DNA of 64,000 nucleotides from Leptolyngbya iicbica LK (GCF_004212215.1 NZ_QVFV01000001.1:1469529-1533528), one strand, 5' to 3'; positions 25,857-34,306 are shown, counted from the first letter of the stretch. Numbers and translations: made by a program. Notes: a model not told the origin generated them from the sequence alone.

Positions 25857-26225
25857 TCTCAGTGTTCTGCGATCGCGATAGATCTTGACTACTTACTAGG
25901 GGGAGCGGGGGAGCCAGGGGGCAGCCGATTGGGTCATGATTGAGAGCATCGATATCACGCTCATTCAGTTGCGACTGAGGTTTGATCACGGCTTTAACCT
26001 CACCGCCTGCGGCACCTCTCCTTCGCAAGGAGAGGTTTAGTTACGGGTTGGCTACGACTTCATTGGCAACTGCTCAAAACTCTGGTTCCTCTCCTTTGCA
26101 AGGACTAAGTGAGGTTGGCGAGATCGCTCCGCTGCCATGCTGCCCGCTTTCTGTAGCGAGATGAAGTGATATTCAGTCCCCGCCTTAAAATCACGAAGAT
26201 CCCCTTTTTATTTGAGAAGACCAAA
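25857..26225. other. intergenic region with short-palindrome repeats
   Basis: These 369 bp hold no credible gene. They contain a perfect hairpin at 26015-26035 (listed separately) and a degenerate echo around 26090-26115 (CCTCTCCTTTGCAAGGAC), of the kind found as dispersed intergenic palindromes in many bacteria. The left part (25905-25925) is a G-rich short repeat tract (GGGGGAGCGGGGGAGCC). Confidence 0.5.
26015..26035. repeat. short perfect palindrome CCTCTCCTT-CGC-AAGGAGAGG
   Basis: The 9-bp arms have a 3-nt loop, followed by TTTAG. It may terminate the DNA glycosylase transcript, 160 bp upstream. Similar palindromes built on CCCTC/GAGGG appear at 26751, 26843 and 59027, so it probably belongs to a dispersed repeat class. 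Confidence 0.55.
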
Positions 26226-26666
26226 ATGACACCACAACTATGGGGCTTGATTGTTGGCGGCTTTTTGCCCGCCCTGTTTTACGGGCTCTCTAGCGTGTTT
26301 GCCAAAACGAGCTCTAATGCGGGCATGTCAGTCGGCGGCCACCTCTTTTTTATCGGTATCGCGATTAGCGTGATGGGGGGTCTCTTCAACCTGTTTTTAC
26401 CGGGGAATGTGCCATCGATCGCGGCGGCCATATCGTCCGCCATGCAAGGTATTTTGTGGGCGATGGGCACCGGCTGCGTGGTCTTGGGACTGCTGAAATA
26501 TCAGGTTCCCTTGGCCAAACTGGTCCCCCTTTACAACATGAACACCCTGGTAACTGCTGGATTAGCGCTCATGCTATTTGCGGAGTGGCGCGATACCGAT
26601 CCCGTCAGACTGCTCATCGGGGCCAGCTTGATTGTCGTCGGGGGAGTGCTGGTGTCGGGGGCGTGA
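26226..26666 (+). CDS. half-size EamA-like membrane protein
   Basis: The 146 residues contain about five hydrophobic helices: residues 5-24, 38-57, 65-88, 96-113 and 121-143. The sequence PQLWGLIVGGFLPALFYGLS and the final LLIGASLIVVGGVLVSGA recall a single EamA (drug/metabolite transporter) domain. Such half-size proteins usually dimerise, as SMR-type transporters do. The frame is open upstream to 26166, but the ATG at 26226 begins directly before the first helix and is the natural start. The substrate is unknown. Confidence 0.65.
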   Translation: MTPQLWGLIVGGFLPALFYGLSSVFAKTSSNAGMSVGGHLFFIGIAISVMGGLFNLFLPGNVPSIAAAISSAMQGILWAMGTGCVVLGLLKYQVPLAKLVPLYNMNTLVTAGLALMLFAEWRDTDPVRLLIGASLIVVGGVLVSGA

Positions 26667-26724
26667 CAGTTAGGCCGTTGTTGGCAAATAGCCTGCCCAA
26701 TCGTTGGGGTTAGGCACTACTTGA

Positions 26725-26889
26725 GTATGTGTTTAGCGTTCCGCAGAATCCCCTCCATTGGAGGGGTGCCCGCAGGGTGGGGTGGGTTTACCCCTTTGAG
26801 TTACAGAGTGACAGGCCGACCCACCCATCCGCCCCTCCCAAGAGGGGAATTCAGTACTGAATGAGTGGATTGACGCTAAACACATACCT
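26725..26889. repeat. 165-bp fold-back (MITE-like) element
   Basis: Terminal inverted repeats of 14 bp match perfectly: GTATGTGTTTAGCG (26725-26738) and CGCTAAACACATAC (26876-26889). The interior also folds, with the small hairpin CCCCTCCATTGGAGGGG near 26750, a GGGTGGGG stretch facing a CCCACCC stretch, and CCCCTCCCAAGAGGGG near 26834. No reading frame is present. Such a structure fits a non-autonomous mobile element or a long RNA hairpin between the convergent EamA-like and mscS genes. Confidence 0.65.
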
Positions 26890-26926
26890 GCCCAACCTGT
26901 ACAGGTCCTTGACTGGTTTAGGGAGG

Positions 26927-27808
26927 CTATTCGCTAGATGCCCCCGACGCCTCGTCAGCATTAGGCCAGCCCACCTGGGGATAGGGCACATGATGCCGCG
27001 CACAGGCTTGTTTCACCCGCAATACCAAGTCGGTTTTGTAAATAAATTCGTCCCGCGCATCCATCGGATACGCCTTGAGTTTGAGTTGGGTCGCCCAGGG
27101 CTTTTCGAGAATGATGACCGTGACGGGCAGCTTGAGCTGCGTATAACGACTGCTGTAAGCGGCTTGATACAACAAATCTGAAACCAGCTCTACATTCGCG
27201 GCGTGGGCAATGTAAAAATCCGTGACAATCTGCGCTTCGAGTTGGCCGCTGTTGGCGTTCGAAATCGGTTCATTCCACAACGTGTTGTGGGGAATCGTAA
27301 CCGTGTCATCGCTAGGGGTGCGGAGTCGAACTTCGCGCAAGCCATAGTTCACCACCTCGCCGTAATGGTCGCCAATGCGCACGCGATCGCCCATCCTAAA
27401 GGAACCTTCAAACAAGGTGACAATGCCCGCAATGATCGAACTGACATAGTCTTTGAAGGCAAAGCCGAGGGCGACGGCGATGGTACCCGTCAGCGCCAGC
27501 AGATTGGACCCCGTGGGATTGACAAACAAATGCAGCAGGCGAGCGATCGCCACCAATAGCACCAGCGCTTTGAGAAAGGGCACAGATTGTTTGATCACCA
27601 GGCGAAAGCGACGCGGCACTTTTTCAGAAATAGCGGTGGTGAAGCTTTGAATGGCCGTCAGGAGACCGTAGGCGATCGCCACCGTCAGCAGCGCCTGGAG
27701 CAGCGATCGCCACGTGACTTCCTTAAACAGCGCCTCCAGATTTTCCGCCGTGGGGACGGTCTCTTGCGCCAACAGCCAGAAGTGAAGAGAAACGGCCATC
27801 ACAGTCAT
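26927..27808 (-). CDS. MscS-family mechanosensitive channel
   Basis: The 293-residue inner-membrane channel releases solutes on hypo-osmotic shock. Hydrophobic helices lie near residues 35-58 and 75-93, and the pore helix region TGTIAVALGFAFKDYVSSII near 108-127 is the MscS core. LFEGSFRMGDRVRIGDHYGEV begins the cytoplasmic beta domain, and TIPHNTLWNEPISN is the family-typical strand. The start ATG overlaps the stop of the winged-helix gene upstream (27805-27808), so translation is likely coupled. That coupling is unusual and suggests a functional link. Confidence 0.92.
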   Translation of the reverse strand: MTVMAVSLHFWLLAQETVPTAENLEALFKEVTWRSLLQALLTVAIAYGLLTAIQSFTTAISEKVPRRFRLVIKQSVPFLKALVLLVAIARLLHLFVNPTGSNLLALTGTIAVALGFAFKDYVSSIIAGIVTLFEGSFRMGDRVRIGDHYGEVVNYGLREVRLRTPSDDTVTIPHNTLWNEPISNANSGQLEAQIVTDFYIAHAANVELVSDLLYQAAYSSRYTQLKLPVTVIILEKPWATQLKLKAYPMDARDEFIYKTDLVLRVKQACARHHVPYPQVGWPNADEASGASSE

Positions 27809-29001
27809 GCCTGCCCGATCAAAAAATTGTTGTTGCCCAGTTCGCTATAGAGCTTGGGGTAGTGCGCCGGATGCACCGTCAACCAGCGTCCCGTTTGGCG
27901 CATCAGCCCTTCGCGCCGCAACACTTGCACCCGCGAGCGAATCATCCGCTCGTCTTCGCCCATACTCAGGGCCAGGTGCGATCGCGTCATCTCCCCATGC
28001 AAGAGCAGCGCGTGCAGCAAGTAACGATCCAGCGCTTCCAGACTCATAAGGCTGGGCAACTTCGGTTTGCGCGGCGTGATTTCGAGACAGCTCAGATCCG
28101 GCGGCAACGTCCCATCTGGCGCGAGCCGTTCCGCCTCTACGCACAAAGTCTGCAACCAAAGATAAGCAGCGGTGGTCGCGCTGCCTGCCGAGACACTCGC
28201 CAAAGTCTTCCAAAAGTCCGCGTCATCCTGGGCAATCTGCAGCGTTAACGACAAGTCTGGAGCGCTTTGCAGCACGACCTCAGCTAAGGGCCGCAGCCAG
28301 TCCGCCAAGTCCTCACCCGACAGCGACGGTAAAGTCATTGTCCGTTCTAAATAGGCCCCAACCTGACACACTTTGTCCAAAAATGCCCAGGCCCAATGGT
28401 TACAGCCCATCACCCAAAAGCACGAGTCATCCTGAGCCACCTGATTTTGCAAATATTCAATGCCCTGCCAGCCCTGAATGCAGCGCAGAAAGCAGGGTTC
28501 CAAGCTGGGAATGACGTTAATTTGTAACCGCGATGCATGCATGTCGGTCTGGGTCACAGGCATCGCGGGTTGGTCACCTTCGCTTTTTTGTTCGGGAACG
28601 AGCTCTCGCTGCAAATGTCCCGTAATTTCCAGGGCATTGGGGGGACGATGATAGCCGCTGAGCAAAAAGCGCACTTCGTAATCCAGCAAGTAGTCTTGCA
28701 GACTCTCTTTGAGGATGAGGGCGATCGCGTCCACCGGACGGGTCAACACCACGAGACAATTGCTCACCGTTTCCGGATTCGCTTGCCAAGCCTGCAGCGC
28801 TTCCCGCGTCGCTAATTGAATCGCTGTCGTATAAGGCACCGGCGGCGGCAACGCTTGCAGTTGTCGGGTCAACGCTTGCGTGATGCCCGCTGGCAAAGCC
28901 GCCCACTGCGATTCACTTTCGGTGACCGTCGGGGCGACCGTCCACTGCCGGGTCAGCCACTGGGGCAGCGATCGCCATAACTCTGACACCTGTCTTGTCA
29001 C
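27805..29001 (-). CDS. uncharacterised protein with C-terminal winged helix
   Basis: The 398 residues contain an N-terminal and middle region with no recognised domain but several Cys and Trp residues (CFLRCIQGWQG; CFWVMGCNHWAWAFLDKVC, about residues 175-212). At the C-terminus, about 325-385, lies a winged helix-turn-helix: ALDRYLLHALLLHGEMTRS, ERMIRSRVQVLRREGLM and RWLTV form the helices and wing, as in MarR-like proteins. It has no membrane span. The ATGA overlap with mscS links the two genes. I do not recognise the family; a sensory regulator is possible but not shown. Confidence 0.75.
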   Translation of the reverse strand: MTRQVSELWRSLPQWLTRQWTVAPTVTESESQWAALPAGITQALTRQLQALPPPVPYTTAIQLATREALQAWQANPETVSNCLVVLTRPVDAIALILKESLQDYLLDYEVRFLLSGYHRPPNALEITGHLQRELVPEQKSEGDQPAMPVTQTDMHASRLQINVIPSLEPCFLRCIQGWQGIEYLQNQVAQDDSCFWVMGCNHWAWAFLDKVCQVGAYLERTMTLPSLSGEDLADWLRPLAEVVLQSAPDLSLTLQIAQDDADFWKTLASVSAGSATTAAYLWLQTLCVEAERLAPDGTLPPDLSCLEITPRKPKLPSLMSLEALDRYLLHALLLHGEMTRSHLALSMGEDERMIRSRVQVLRREGLMRQTGRWLTVHPAHYPKLYSELGNNNFLIGQA

Positions 29002-29115
29002 CCTGCCACCTCTAGCGCTTTGTCTGCCATCCTAAGACGCGCCTCTGACTCTGCCCGCCGTCCCGTCACAATCTTGGTCACACCACCCCAGCGGGTCACT
29101 CCCCCCAGCGACTGA

Positions 29116-29144
29116 TTGAGATTTGTTCCCCACGAGAGTATATT
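29116..29144 (+). promoter_or_regulatory. candidate sigma70-type promoter
   Basis: TTGAGA (29116-29121) and TATATT (29139-29144) are separated by 17 bp, close to the bacterial consensus. Transcription would start near 29151 and read into the terminator that ends at 29249. Confidence 0.5.
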
Positions 29145-29150
29145 AAGAAA

Positions 29151-29249
29151 TACAAAGGCGCTTCTCCGCTGCCGCTGGAGAATGTTCCTCATAGTGATGA
29201 TTGCCAGGATACGTCTTTCGAGGATTCGTCGACATATCCTGGCTTTTTT
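29151..29249 (+). ncRNA. candidate small RNA of about 100 nt, or attenuated leader
   Basis: The transcript would run from the promoter at 29116-29144 to a strong intrinsic terminator: arms GCCAGGATA (29203-29211) and TATCCTGGC (29235-29243) with a run of six T. There is no reading frame of note inside. It could be a free sRNA, or a leader that attenuates the 45-residue gene starting at 29279. It does not contain the Yfr1 core (ACTCCTCACAC) nor resemble the 6S RNA fold as far as I can judge. Ends are inferred. Confidence 0.5.
29203..29249 (+). terminator. intrinsic terminator
   Basis: A 9-bp perfect stem, GCCAGGATA / TATCCTGGC, has a 23-nt loop and is followed directly by TTTTTTG. It lies upstream of the small plus-strand gene at 29279, so it ends an upstream RNA or acts as an attenuator. 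Confidence 0.7.
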
Positions 29250-29278
29250 GTTGTAAACCTCATCCCCAAAGAGACGCC

Positions 29279-29416
29279 ATGGCCAGCAAAGAGCAAATCC
29301 AAAAGCACCTATCCCTTAGTTCCAACATTAAGTTAGGGCCGACTGTGCCCGACGAAAGAGCGGAGCAAGCTCGCAAGATGCGCATTATGGAACACATCAA
29401 CCGCAGCAAGGGCTAA
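29279..29416 (+). CDS. small basic hypothetical protein
   Basis: This 45-residue protein is highly charged with no membrane span. It starts MASKEQIQKHLSLSSNIKLG and ends in a basic helix (EQARKMRIMEHINRSKG). The composition suggests a real soluble protein, perhaps RNA- or protein-binding, but no family is recognised. The ATG at 29279 fits better than an earlier frame opening because the upstream part overlaps the terminator stem. Its stop overlaps the stop of the minus-strand peptidase gene by a few bases (tail-to-tail). Confidence 0.55.
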   Translation: MASKEQIQKHLSLSSNIKLGPTVPDERAEQARKMRIMEHINRSKG

Positions 29417-30615
29417 AGGTACGCCATCGGGTTAACTGGCGACCCGTTTTGCCGCACCTCGAAATGCAGGTGCGGCCCTGTGGATAGGCCCGTGGAACCG
29501 ACTGCCGCGATCGCCTGCCCTTGACTGACGGCTTGGCCCGCACTGACAAACAATCGACTGCAGTGGGCATATAGCGTCGTGATGCCCCCACCATGGTCAA
29601 CGATCACGGTGTTGCCATAGCCGCCGCGCCAACCGGAAAAAATCACTCGGCCTGAATCTGCCGCATAAATGGTCGTGCCGGTCGGCGCGCCAAAATCGAC
29701 CCCCGCATGAAGGCGCGAAGTGCCCAAAATGGGGTGACGGCGATAGCCAAAGCCGCTGGTCATGCGTCCATTCACAGGAAACACAAAGACACCAGTCCCG
29801 CGCACCACCCCCGTCGAAGCGGCAACTCTTTGACGAATGAGGGCAGCAATTTCTTCCGAATCCCTAGCCAGTTGCTCTTGAGCAGCAGCTAAGGCCGCTT
29901 TATCGGTTTGCAGGCGACTGATGAGCAACTCTTGCTGCGAGGCTTCGGCTTCATACTGCTGTTTTTTCGCCAACAGTTCTTGCCGCAGCAAAAAGACTCG
30001 GGTCTTTTGCGACTCGACCACGGCCCGTTGCTGTTTAATCTCATCCGCCTTGGCCTTCAGGTCGACCAGCACATTGCGATCGGCCTGATAGACCCGCTGT
30101 AACTGATAGCGACGATCCAAAAATTCATTGAAATTTTCGCTCTGGAGCAACACCGCCCACCCCTCGCCCCCTTGCTGACGCTGCAAAAACTGCAAGCGGC
30201 CCACTGCGGCGCGGCGCACATCTTCGTAAGCGGCTTCGGCTTTCAGCAAGTCATTTTCAAGCGCCTTGAGTTCATCCTCCGCTTTAGCCAAGCGAAATTC
30301 GGTGTCAGCAATTTGCTGGGCCGTGGCAGCAATGGTGTTTTGCAGAACATCTAAATTCTGCTCAGCTTGATCGGTTTGTCGCTCTAGCTGCTGGGTTTGC
30401 TGTTGAATGTTTTGACGCTTTTGGTCAATCGTCTCTTTTTGCTCCCGCAGGTCATCAATGGACTGGCTGATGAGGAACGAACGCTCCATGGCCTGCACAG
30501 GCGTATGCAAAATCAGGCTATGGCACAGCGCGATCGCGATCGCCAGCACCACCGTACTCACCCACCAACGCCGCCGTCGAATTTGCGGGGTTGGTCGCAT
30601 CCCATTTGCAGTCAT
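29413..30615 (-). CDS. M23 family peptidoglycan metallopeptidase with coiled coil (EnvC/NlpD-like)
   Basis: The 400-residue exported protein is predicted to cut peptide cross-links in peptidoglycan or activate amidases. It has an N-terminal hydrophobic signal (WVSTVVLAIAIALCHSLIL) and a long coiled coil (about residues 50-260, rich in Gln, Glu and Leu heptads). A C-terminal LytM domain follows with HAGVDFGAPTG, LYAHCSRL and GLSTGPHLHFEV. The metal ligands H, D, H and H of the M23 fold are all present. The start at 30615 is preceded by GGTGGTGAAAAG, a fitting ribosome-binding site. The layout matches the EnvC-like cell-separation factors. Confidence 0.9.
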   Translation of the reverse strand: MTANGMRPTPQIRRRRWWVSTVVLAIAIALCHSLILHTPVQAMERSFLISQSIDDLREQKETIDQKRQNIQQQTQQLERQTDQAEQNLDVLQNTIAATAQQIADTEFRLAKAEDELKALENDLLKAEAAYEDVRRAAVGRLQFLQRQQGGEGWAVLLQSENFNEFLDRRYQLQRVYQADRNVLVDLKAKADEIKQQRAVVESQKTRVFLLRQELLAKKQQYEAEASQQELLISRLQTDKAALAAAQEQLARDSEEIAALIRQRVAASTGVVRGTGVFVFPVNGRMTSGFGYRRHPILGTSRLHAGVDFGAPTGTTIYAADSGRVIFSGWRGGYGNTVIVDHGGGITTLYAHCSRLFVSAGQAVSQGQAIAAVGSTGLSTGPHLHFEVRQNGSPVNPMAYL

Positions 30616-31232
30616 CTTTTCACCACCTGCTGTCAATGCCTGCTGACCCATGTCATGCCCATCCATCACCCAGAGCACCCCGAAGAATCACCGCATTTTA
30701 GCGGCAAAGCCGCCAACGCACACTCAGTCCTTTCAAAAAGTCGCCGATTTTTTGCCAACTCCCCGTTGTCGCTCCCACGAGTGCAGCACTTAACGCTAGA
30801 TGCAGCGTATCGCCCATAAAACTTACCCTATATAGAGCAAATCGCTCGCCATTGATACATAACTGCAACATGACTCGCGCGCCACCTCTGTTGGGGATTG
30901 TGGATTCTCAAGGGAGTCTGTGGGAGTCCGTGGTGGGCGATCGCAATTCGACCTTCAGCATGAGCATCCGTTGACATCCCCAACCAGAATTGCCCTGACT
31001 CGCCAACGGCCCTTACAACAACTTTTACAATGGAAAAAGAAAACCCCGATGACACACAGTTGGGCATTGTGCGATCGCGCAAACTAGTCACCGCTCCGGA
31101 GGTCTGTGGATTGCGGTTTACTGACCCAGATCAGCATCCCGTCACCGTTGACAGTCGCCCCCAGTCAGGCACTCAAGCGGGTTTGTGAGCAGTTGTCGGT
31201 CTATCAGTCATGGGAATCAAGGAGGAACATTT
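30616..31232. other. divergent intergenic region
   Basis: This 617-bp gap lies between the M23 peptidase gene (minus) and glutathione reductase gene (plus). Its left half holds no feature I can support. The right part contains a possible 52-residue gene at 31030-31188 (listed separately). No strong hairpin with a T tract is visible. Confidence 0.4.
31030..31188 (+). CDS. possible small hypothetical protein upstream of gor
   Basis: A 52-codon frame from ATG 31030 starts MEKENPDDTQLGIVRSRKLV and then TAPEVCGLRFTDPDQHPVTV. Composition and codon use look plausible, but there is no clear ribosome-binding site and no family is recognised. It ends 44 bp before the glutathione reductase start, so if real it could be the first gene of that transcript. 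It could equally be chance. Confidence 0.3.
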   Translation: MEKENPDDTQLGIVRSRKLVTAPEVCGLRFTDPDQHPVTVDSRPQSGTQAGL

Positions 31233-32585
31233 ATGAGCTACGATTTCGACCTATTTGTAATTGGCGGGGGCTCCGGGGGCATTTCATCCGCTCGGCGAGC
31301 GGCCCAATATGGGGCTAAAGTCGGCGTCGCTGAGGCTTGGACTATCGGCGGCACCTGCGTCAATCGTGGCTGCGTTCCCAAAAAGCTGATGATGTATGCG
31401 TCCCGCTTTCCCGAGCAGTTTCATGCGGCAACGGGGTATGGCTGGAGCCAAAGCGACAGCAAATTTAACTGGTCAACTCTGATCAAGGCGGTAGAAAACG
31501 AACTCAAACGGCTGAACGGCATCTATGACGGCATGTTAGAGCGCTCTAACGTGCAAGTATTTCCGCACTATGCCAGCTTTATCGACTCCCACACGTTGGA
31601 TGTCGGCGGCGAAAAGATCACGGCGGAGAAGATTCTCATTGCCGTGGGCGGCAAACCTGTATTGCCCCCCATCCCCGGCATCGAACACGCCATCACCTCA
31701 GACGATATTTTCCACCTGCCAGAACAACCGCACAAAGCGGTCATTTTGGGCGGGGGCTACATCGGCTGTGAATTTGCCTGCATTCTGAATGGATTGGGCA
31801 CTGAGGTGACGCAAGTCATTCGCGGCGACAAGATTTTGCGCGGCTTTGACGAAGACATTCGCGATGAAATTCAAGCCAAGATGGTTGCCGACGGCATCCA
31901 CATCATGACGCAGACGGACATCAAGCACGTGGCCAAAACGGACAATGGCGTGGATGTCTGTGTGTTGATCAATGGGCACGAAGAGCACATTCTGGCCGAT
32001 GTGGTGAGCTTAGCCGCCCTGGGCCGCAAGCCGAACATCGAGAAGCTGGGGCTGGAAAATACTCAGGTGGAGTTGGCGGCGGGCGCGATCGCCGTCGATC
32101 AATACAGCACCACTGCTGAGCCCCACATTTTCGCGGTCGGAGACGTGACGGATAAGGTCAATTTGACCCCAGTGGCGATTTCCGAAGGTCGCGCCTTTGC
32201 CGACACGCAGTTTGGCGGGCAGTCGCGCACCATGAGCTACGACAATATCCCCACTGCCGTCTTTACCTCGCCAGAAGCCGCCACCGTGGGCCTGACGGAA
32301 GCAGAAGCGATCGCCCAATATGGCGAAGATGGCATCAAGGTGTATCGCTCAAAATTCCGCCCCATGTTTTACACCATGCCGGATATTCAGACCAAGACGC
32401 TGATGAAGCTGATCGTGCATGTGGAGAGCGATCGCGTGATCGGGGCTCACATGGTCGGTGACGATGCCGCCGAAATTATCCAAGGGGTGGCGATCGCGCT
32501 TAAAACGGGGGCGACCAAAGCGAACTTTGACGCCACGGTGGGCATTCACCCCAGCGCCGCCGAAGAGTTCGTCACCATGCGTTAA
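31233..32585 (+). CDS. gor: glutathione reductase
   Basis: NADPH-dependent flavoenzyme that regenerates GSH for oxidative-stress defence. The 450 residues begin with the FAD loop FVIGGGSGGISSARRAAQYG. The redox disulfide is GGTCVNRGCVPKKL (Cys42/Cys47). The NADPH loop is AVILGGGYIGCEFACILNGL near 168-187, and IFAVGDVTDK binds FAD. The C-terminal GIHPSAAEEFV holds the catalytic His-Glu pair. CVNRGCVPKK distinguishes it from lipoamide and mercuric reductases. The ATG at 31233 is preceded by AAGGAGGAAC, an excellent ribosome-binding site. A hairpin follows the stop. Confidence 0.95.
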   Translation: MSYDFDLFVIGGGSGGISSARRAAQYGAKVGVAEAWTIGGTCVNRGCVPKKLMMYASRFPEQFHAATGYGWSQSDSKFNWSTLIKAVENELKRLNGIYDGMLERSNVQVFPHYASFIDSHTLDVGGEKITAEKILIAVGGKPVLPPIPGIEHAITSDDIFHLPEQPHKAVILGGGYIGCEFACILNGLGTEVTQVIRGDKILRGFDEDIRDEIQAKMVADGIHIMTQTDIKHVAKTDNGVDVCVLINGHEEHILADVVSLAALGRKPNIEKLGLENTQVELAAGAIAVDQYSTTAEPHIFAVGDVTDKVNLTPVAISEGRAFADTQFGGQSRTMSYDNIPTAVFTSPEAATVGLTEAEAIAQYGEDGIKVYRSKFRPMFYTMPDIQTKTLMKLIVHVESDRVIGAHMVGDDAAEIIQGVAIALKTGATKANFDATVGIHPSAAEEFVTMR

Positions 32586-32616
32586 GACCTCACAGAGTCC
32601 TGGATAGGATCACTTT

Positions 32617-32656
32617 CAGCCACCTCAGCGGTATCGTCTGGGGTGGCTGTTTGCTG
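32617..32656 (+). terminator. candidate terminator after gor
   Basis: Arms CAGCCACC and GGTGGCTG enclose a loop of about 19 nt (TCAGCGGTATCGTCTGGG region), followed by TTTGC. It lies about 30 bp after the glutathione reductase stop. Confidence 0.55.
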
Positions 32657-32766
32657 TGTGGGGCAACCATCACCTGATCCTGTGAGCAAGAACACAAAAC
32701 CTAACCGGGAGAGCCGCGCAATGGGGCTGTTTTTATCAACATCACCACGCCAGGAGCGTTACCCCC

Positions 32767-32877
32767 ATGACCCCCGAACAAGTACAAGGACTATGGATTT
32801 GCCTGATGATTAGCGTCTCCACAGTAATCATTTGCCCCGCTGTTCTATGGGTTCTGCCCGATCGCTCCGCCGCTTAG
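32767..32877 (+). CDS. very small single-span membrane protein
   Basis: This 36-residue frame encodes a short polar start (MTPEQVQG), a hydrophobic span (LWICLMISVSTVIICPAVLW) and a short polar tail (VLPDRSAA). The ATG is preceded by CCAGGAG, a good ribosome-binding site at about 11 nt. The layout is that of the tiny membrane subunits common in photosynthetic complexes, but I cannot match it to a named Psb, Pet or Psa protein. It is a likely real gene with unknown role. Confidence 0.5.
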   Translation: MTPEQVQGLWICLMISVSTVIICPAVLWVLPDRSAA

Positions 32878-32938
32878 GCATCAGACTTGAATCGGTGCGA
32901 CAACAGCAACAACAGCCGCCTTAGCCGTTCAAGCCCCC

Positions 32939-34306
32939 CTAGCGATGCACTTGCTGCCCCAGCCAGGTCAGGGCCTCTGCCGAGGTCGTGATCGTTCCCT
33001 CAGCATGGGCGATTTCGGCGGCGGCGAGTAGTTGCCCAATGTGCGGCCCCGGACGCAGCCCCAATTGCTGAATCAAATCGCGCCCCGTCACCAACGCATG
33101 GGGATGAGCCACCGGATCCGCCGGATTCAGGAAGCGCTCAATCAGCTGCGTCAACACTGGCAAAGGAATACCTTCTGCCAAGCCCACCAGAACTAACGCA
33201 ATGAAGCTGTTGCCCGCTGTTTTAAACAGTTGATATTGCTGTCGGGGCGCGTCATCGCCCTGCGCGATCGCCTGCAACACTTCCCAACTGCGCAAAATCG
33301 CCAGCACCGCTTGCTGCTCGGCCCGGCTGTATTTGAAGTGGGTCAGTTCCGTTTCGGCAATATCCACATCGGGCGACAAGATACGACTCAGCTTGGCTGC
33401 CTTAAACCAGCTCCGGTGAAATCCGGGGGGCGTCTGTTCTTTAATCCACCCGCTGAGCAACGCCGCAAATCCAGGACAATGCTCCTGCAACTGCGCGGCT
33501 GCCGCATCCACTGCCGCTAACTGCCGAATCTGCACGGCTGACAGGTTGGGAAGCCAGGTACAGAGCACATCATCTTCCCAGGCCAGCTTCATCAGCGGCG
33601 TACCCTCGGGCTTGCTTAACAGGCTATCCAGTTCGCCGCGCACGCGCTCTGCCGCCACTTTGCCCAGCAGCGGAGCCAGTTCGTGAATGGTGGAGCGAGT
33701 CGGTTCATCCAGGGTGAAATCAAGCTGCGCCGCCTGCCGATAGGCCCGCAAGAGCCGCAGGGGATCGTCCGCCAGATTATCTGCCGCAATCATCCGCAGC
33801 ACTCGCCGTTCTAAATCAGCACAGCCCCCCAGCGGGTCAAAGACCTGCTCGGTGTGGGGATGGTAGGCGATCGCGTTCACGGTGAAATCGCGGCGATGCA
33901 AGTCGGACTCCAGACTGTCCCCCACTTGTTGGGCAAAGTCCACCGTCGCCTGGGGAAACACCACCCGCGCAATCTGATTCTGCGGATCGAGCACGACAAA
34001 TCCGGCTCCGTAGTGACGGGCGATCGCTCGCGCCGTTTCCACCGCCTGACAGGGCACCACAAAGTCCAAATCCAGATAGTCGGCTTTGCGGCCTAGCAGC
34101 GCATCGCGTACACTCCCGCCCACTAAATGCGCCGATTCCGGCAGGAGGGATAGCTCAAAAGGCCAGGTCTGAGGCGATAGTACAGAGCTCACGGACAGCG
34201 CAGCAGCAGCGAAGGGAGATTGTTCGAGGGAAACAGCTTGCAATGCAGGACGACGGGTAAACAACAAAGCCTTCGGGAACGAGAGGGGATTCACCGATGA
34301 AGGCAC
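32939..34306 (-). CDS. cca: CCA tRNA nucleotidyltransferase / poly(A) polymerase family
   Basis: Class II nucleotidyltransferase adding or repairing the 3' CCA of tRNA. It has 455 residues. The nucleotidyltransferase core is LVGGSVRDALLGR followed by ADYLDLDFVV (the DxD metal site), then RDFTVNAIAYHP, the standard RRDFTxNA motif, at about residues 142-153. The motif DPLRLLRAYRQAAQL follows near 182. A long helical C-terminal part makes up the rest. The first 50 or so residues are less conserved in style and the true start may be later. In cyanobacteria the C- and A-adding activities can be split between two such proteins; which activity this one has cannot be read here. Confidence 0.9.
   Translation of the reverse strand: MPSSVNPLSFPKALLFTRRPALQAVSLEQSPFAAAALSVSSVLSPQTWPFELSLLPESAHLVGGSVRDALLGRKADYLDLDFVVPCQAVETARAIARHYGAGFVVLDPQNQIARVVFPQATVDFAQQVGDSLESDLHRRDFTVNAIAYHPHTEQVFDPLGGCADLERRVLRMIAADNLADDPLRLLRAYRQAAQLDFTLDEPTRSTIHELAPLLGKVAAERVRGELDSLLSKPEGTPLMKLAWEDDVLCTWLPNLSAVQIRQLAAVDAAAAQLQEHCPGFAALLSGWIKEQTPPGFHRSWFKAAKLSRILSPDVDIAETELTHFKYSRAEQQAVLAILRSWEVLQAIAQGDDAPRQQYQLFKTAGNSFIALVLVGLAEGIPLPVLTQLIERFLNPADPVAHPHALVTGRDLIQQLGLRPGPHIGQLLAAAEIAHAEGTITTSAEALTWLGQQVHR

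Noticed and set aside
26725..26889. Possible CRISPR array
   Set aside because: Only one inverted pair with a folded interior; no regular direct repeats or spacers.
30828..31091. 87-codon minus-strand open frame upstream of gor
   Set aside because: No plausible start signal, no domain and poor composition.
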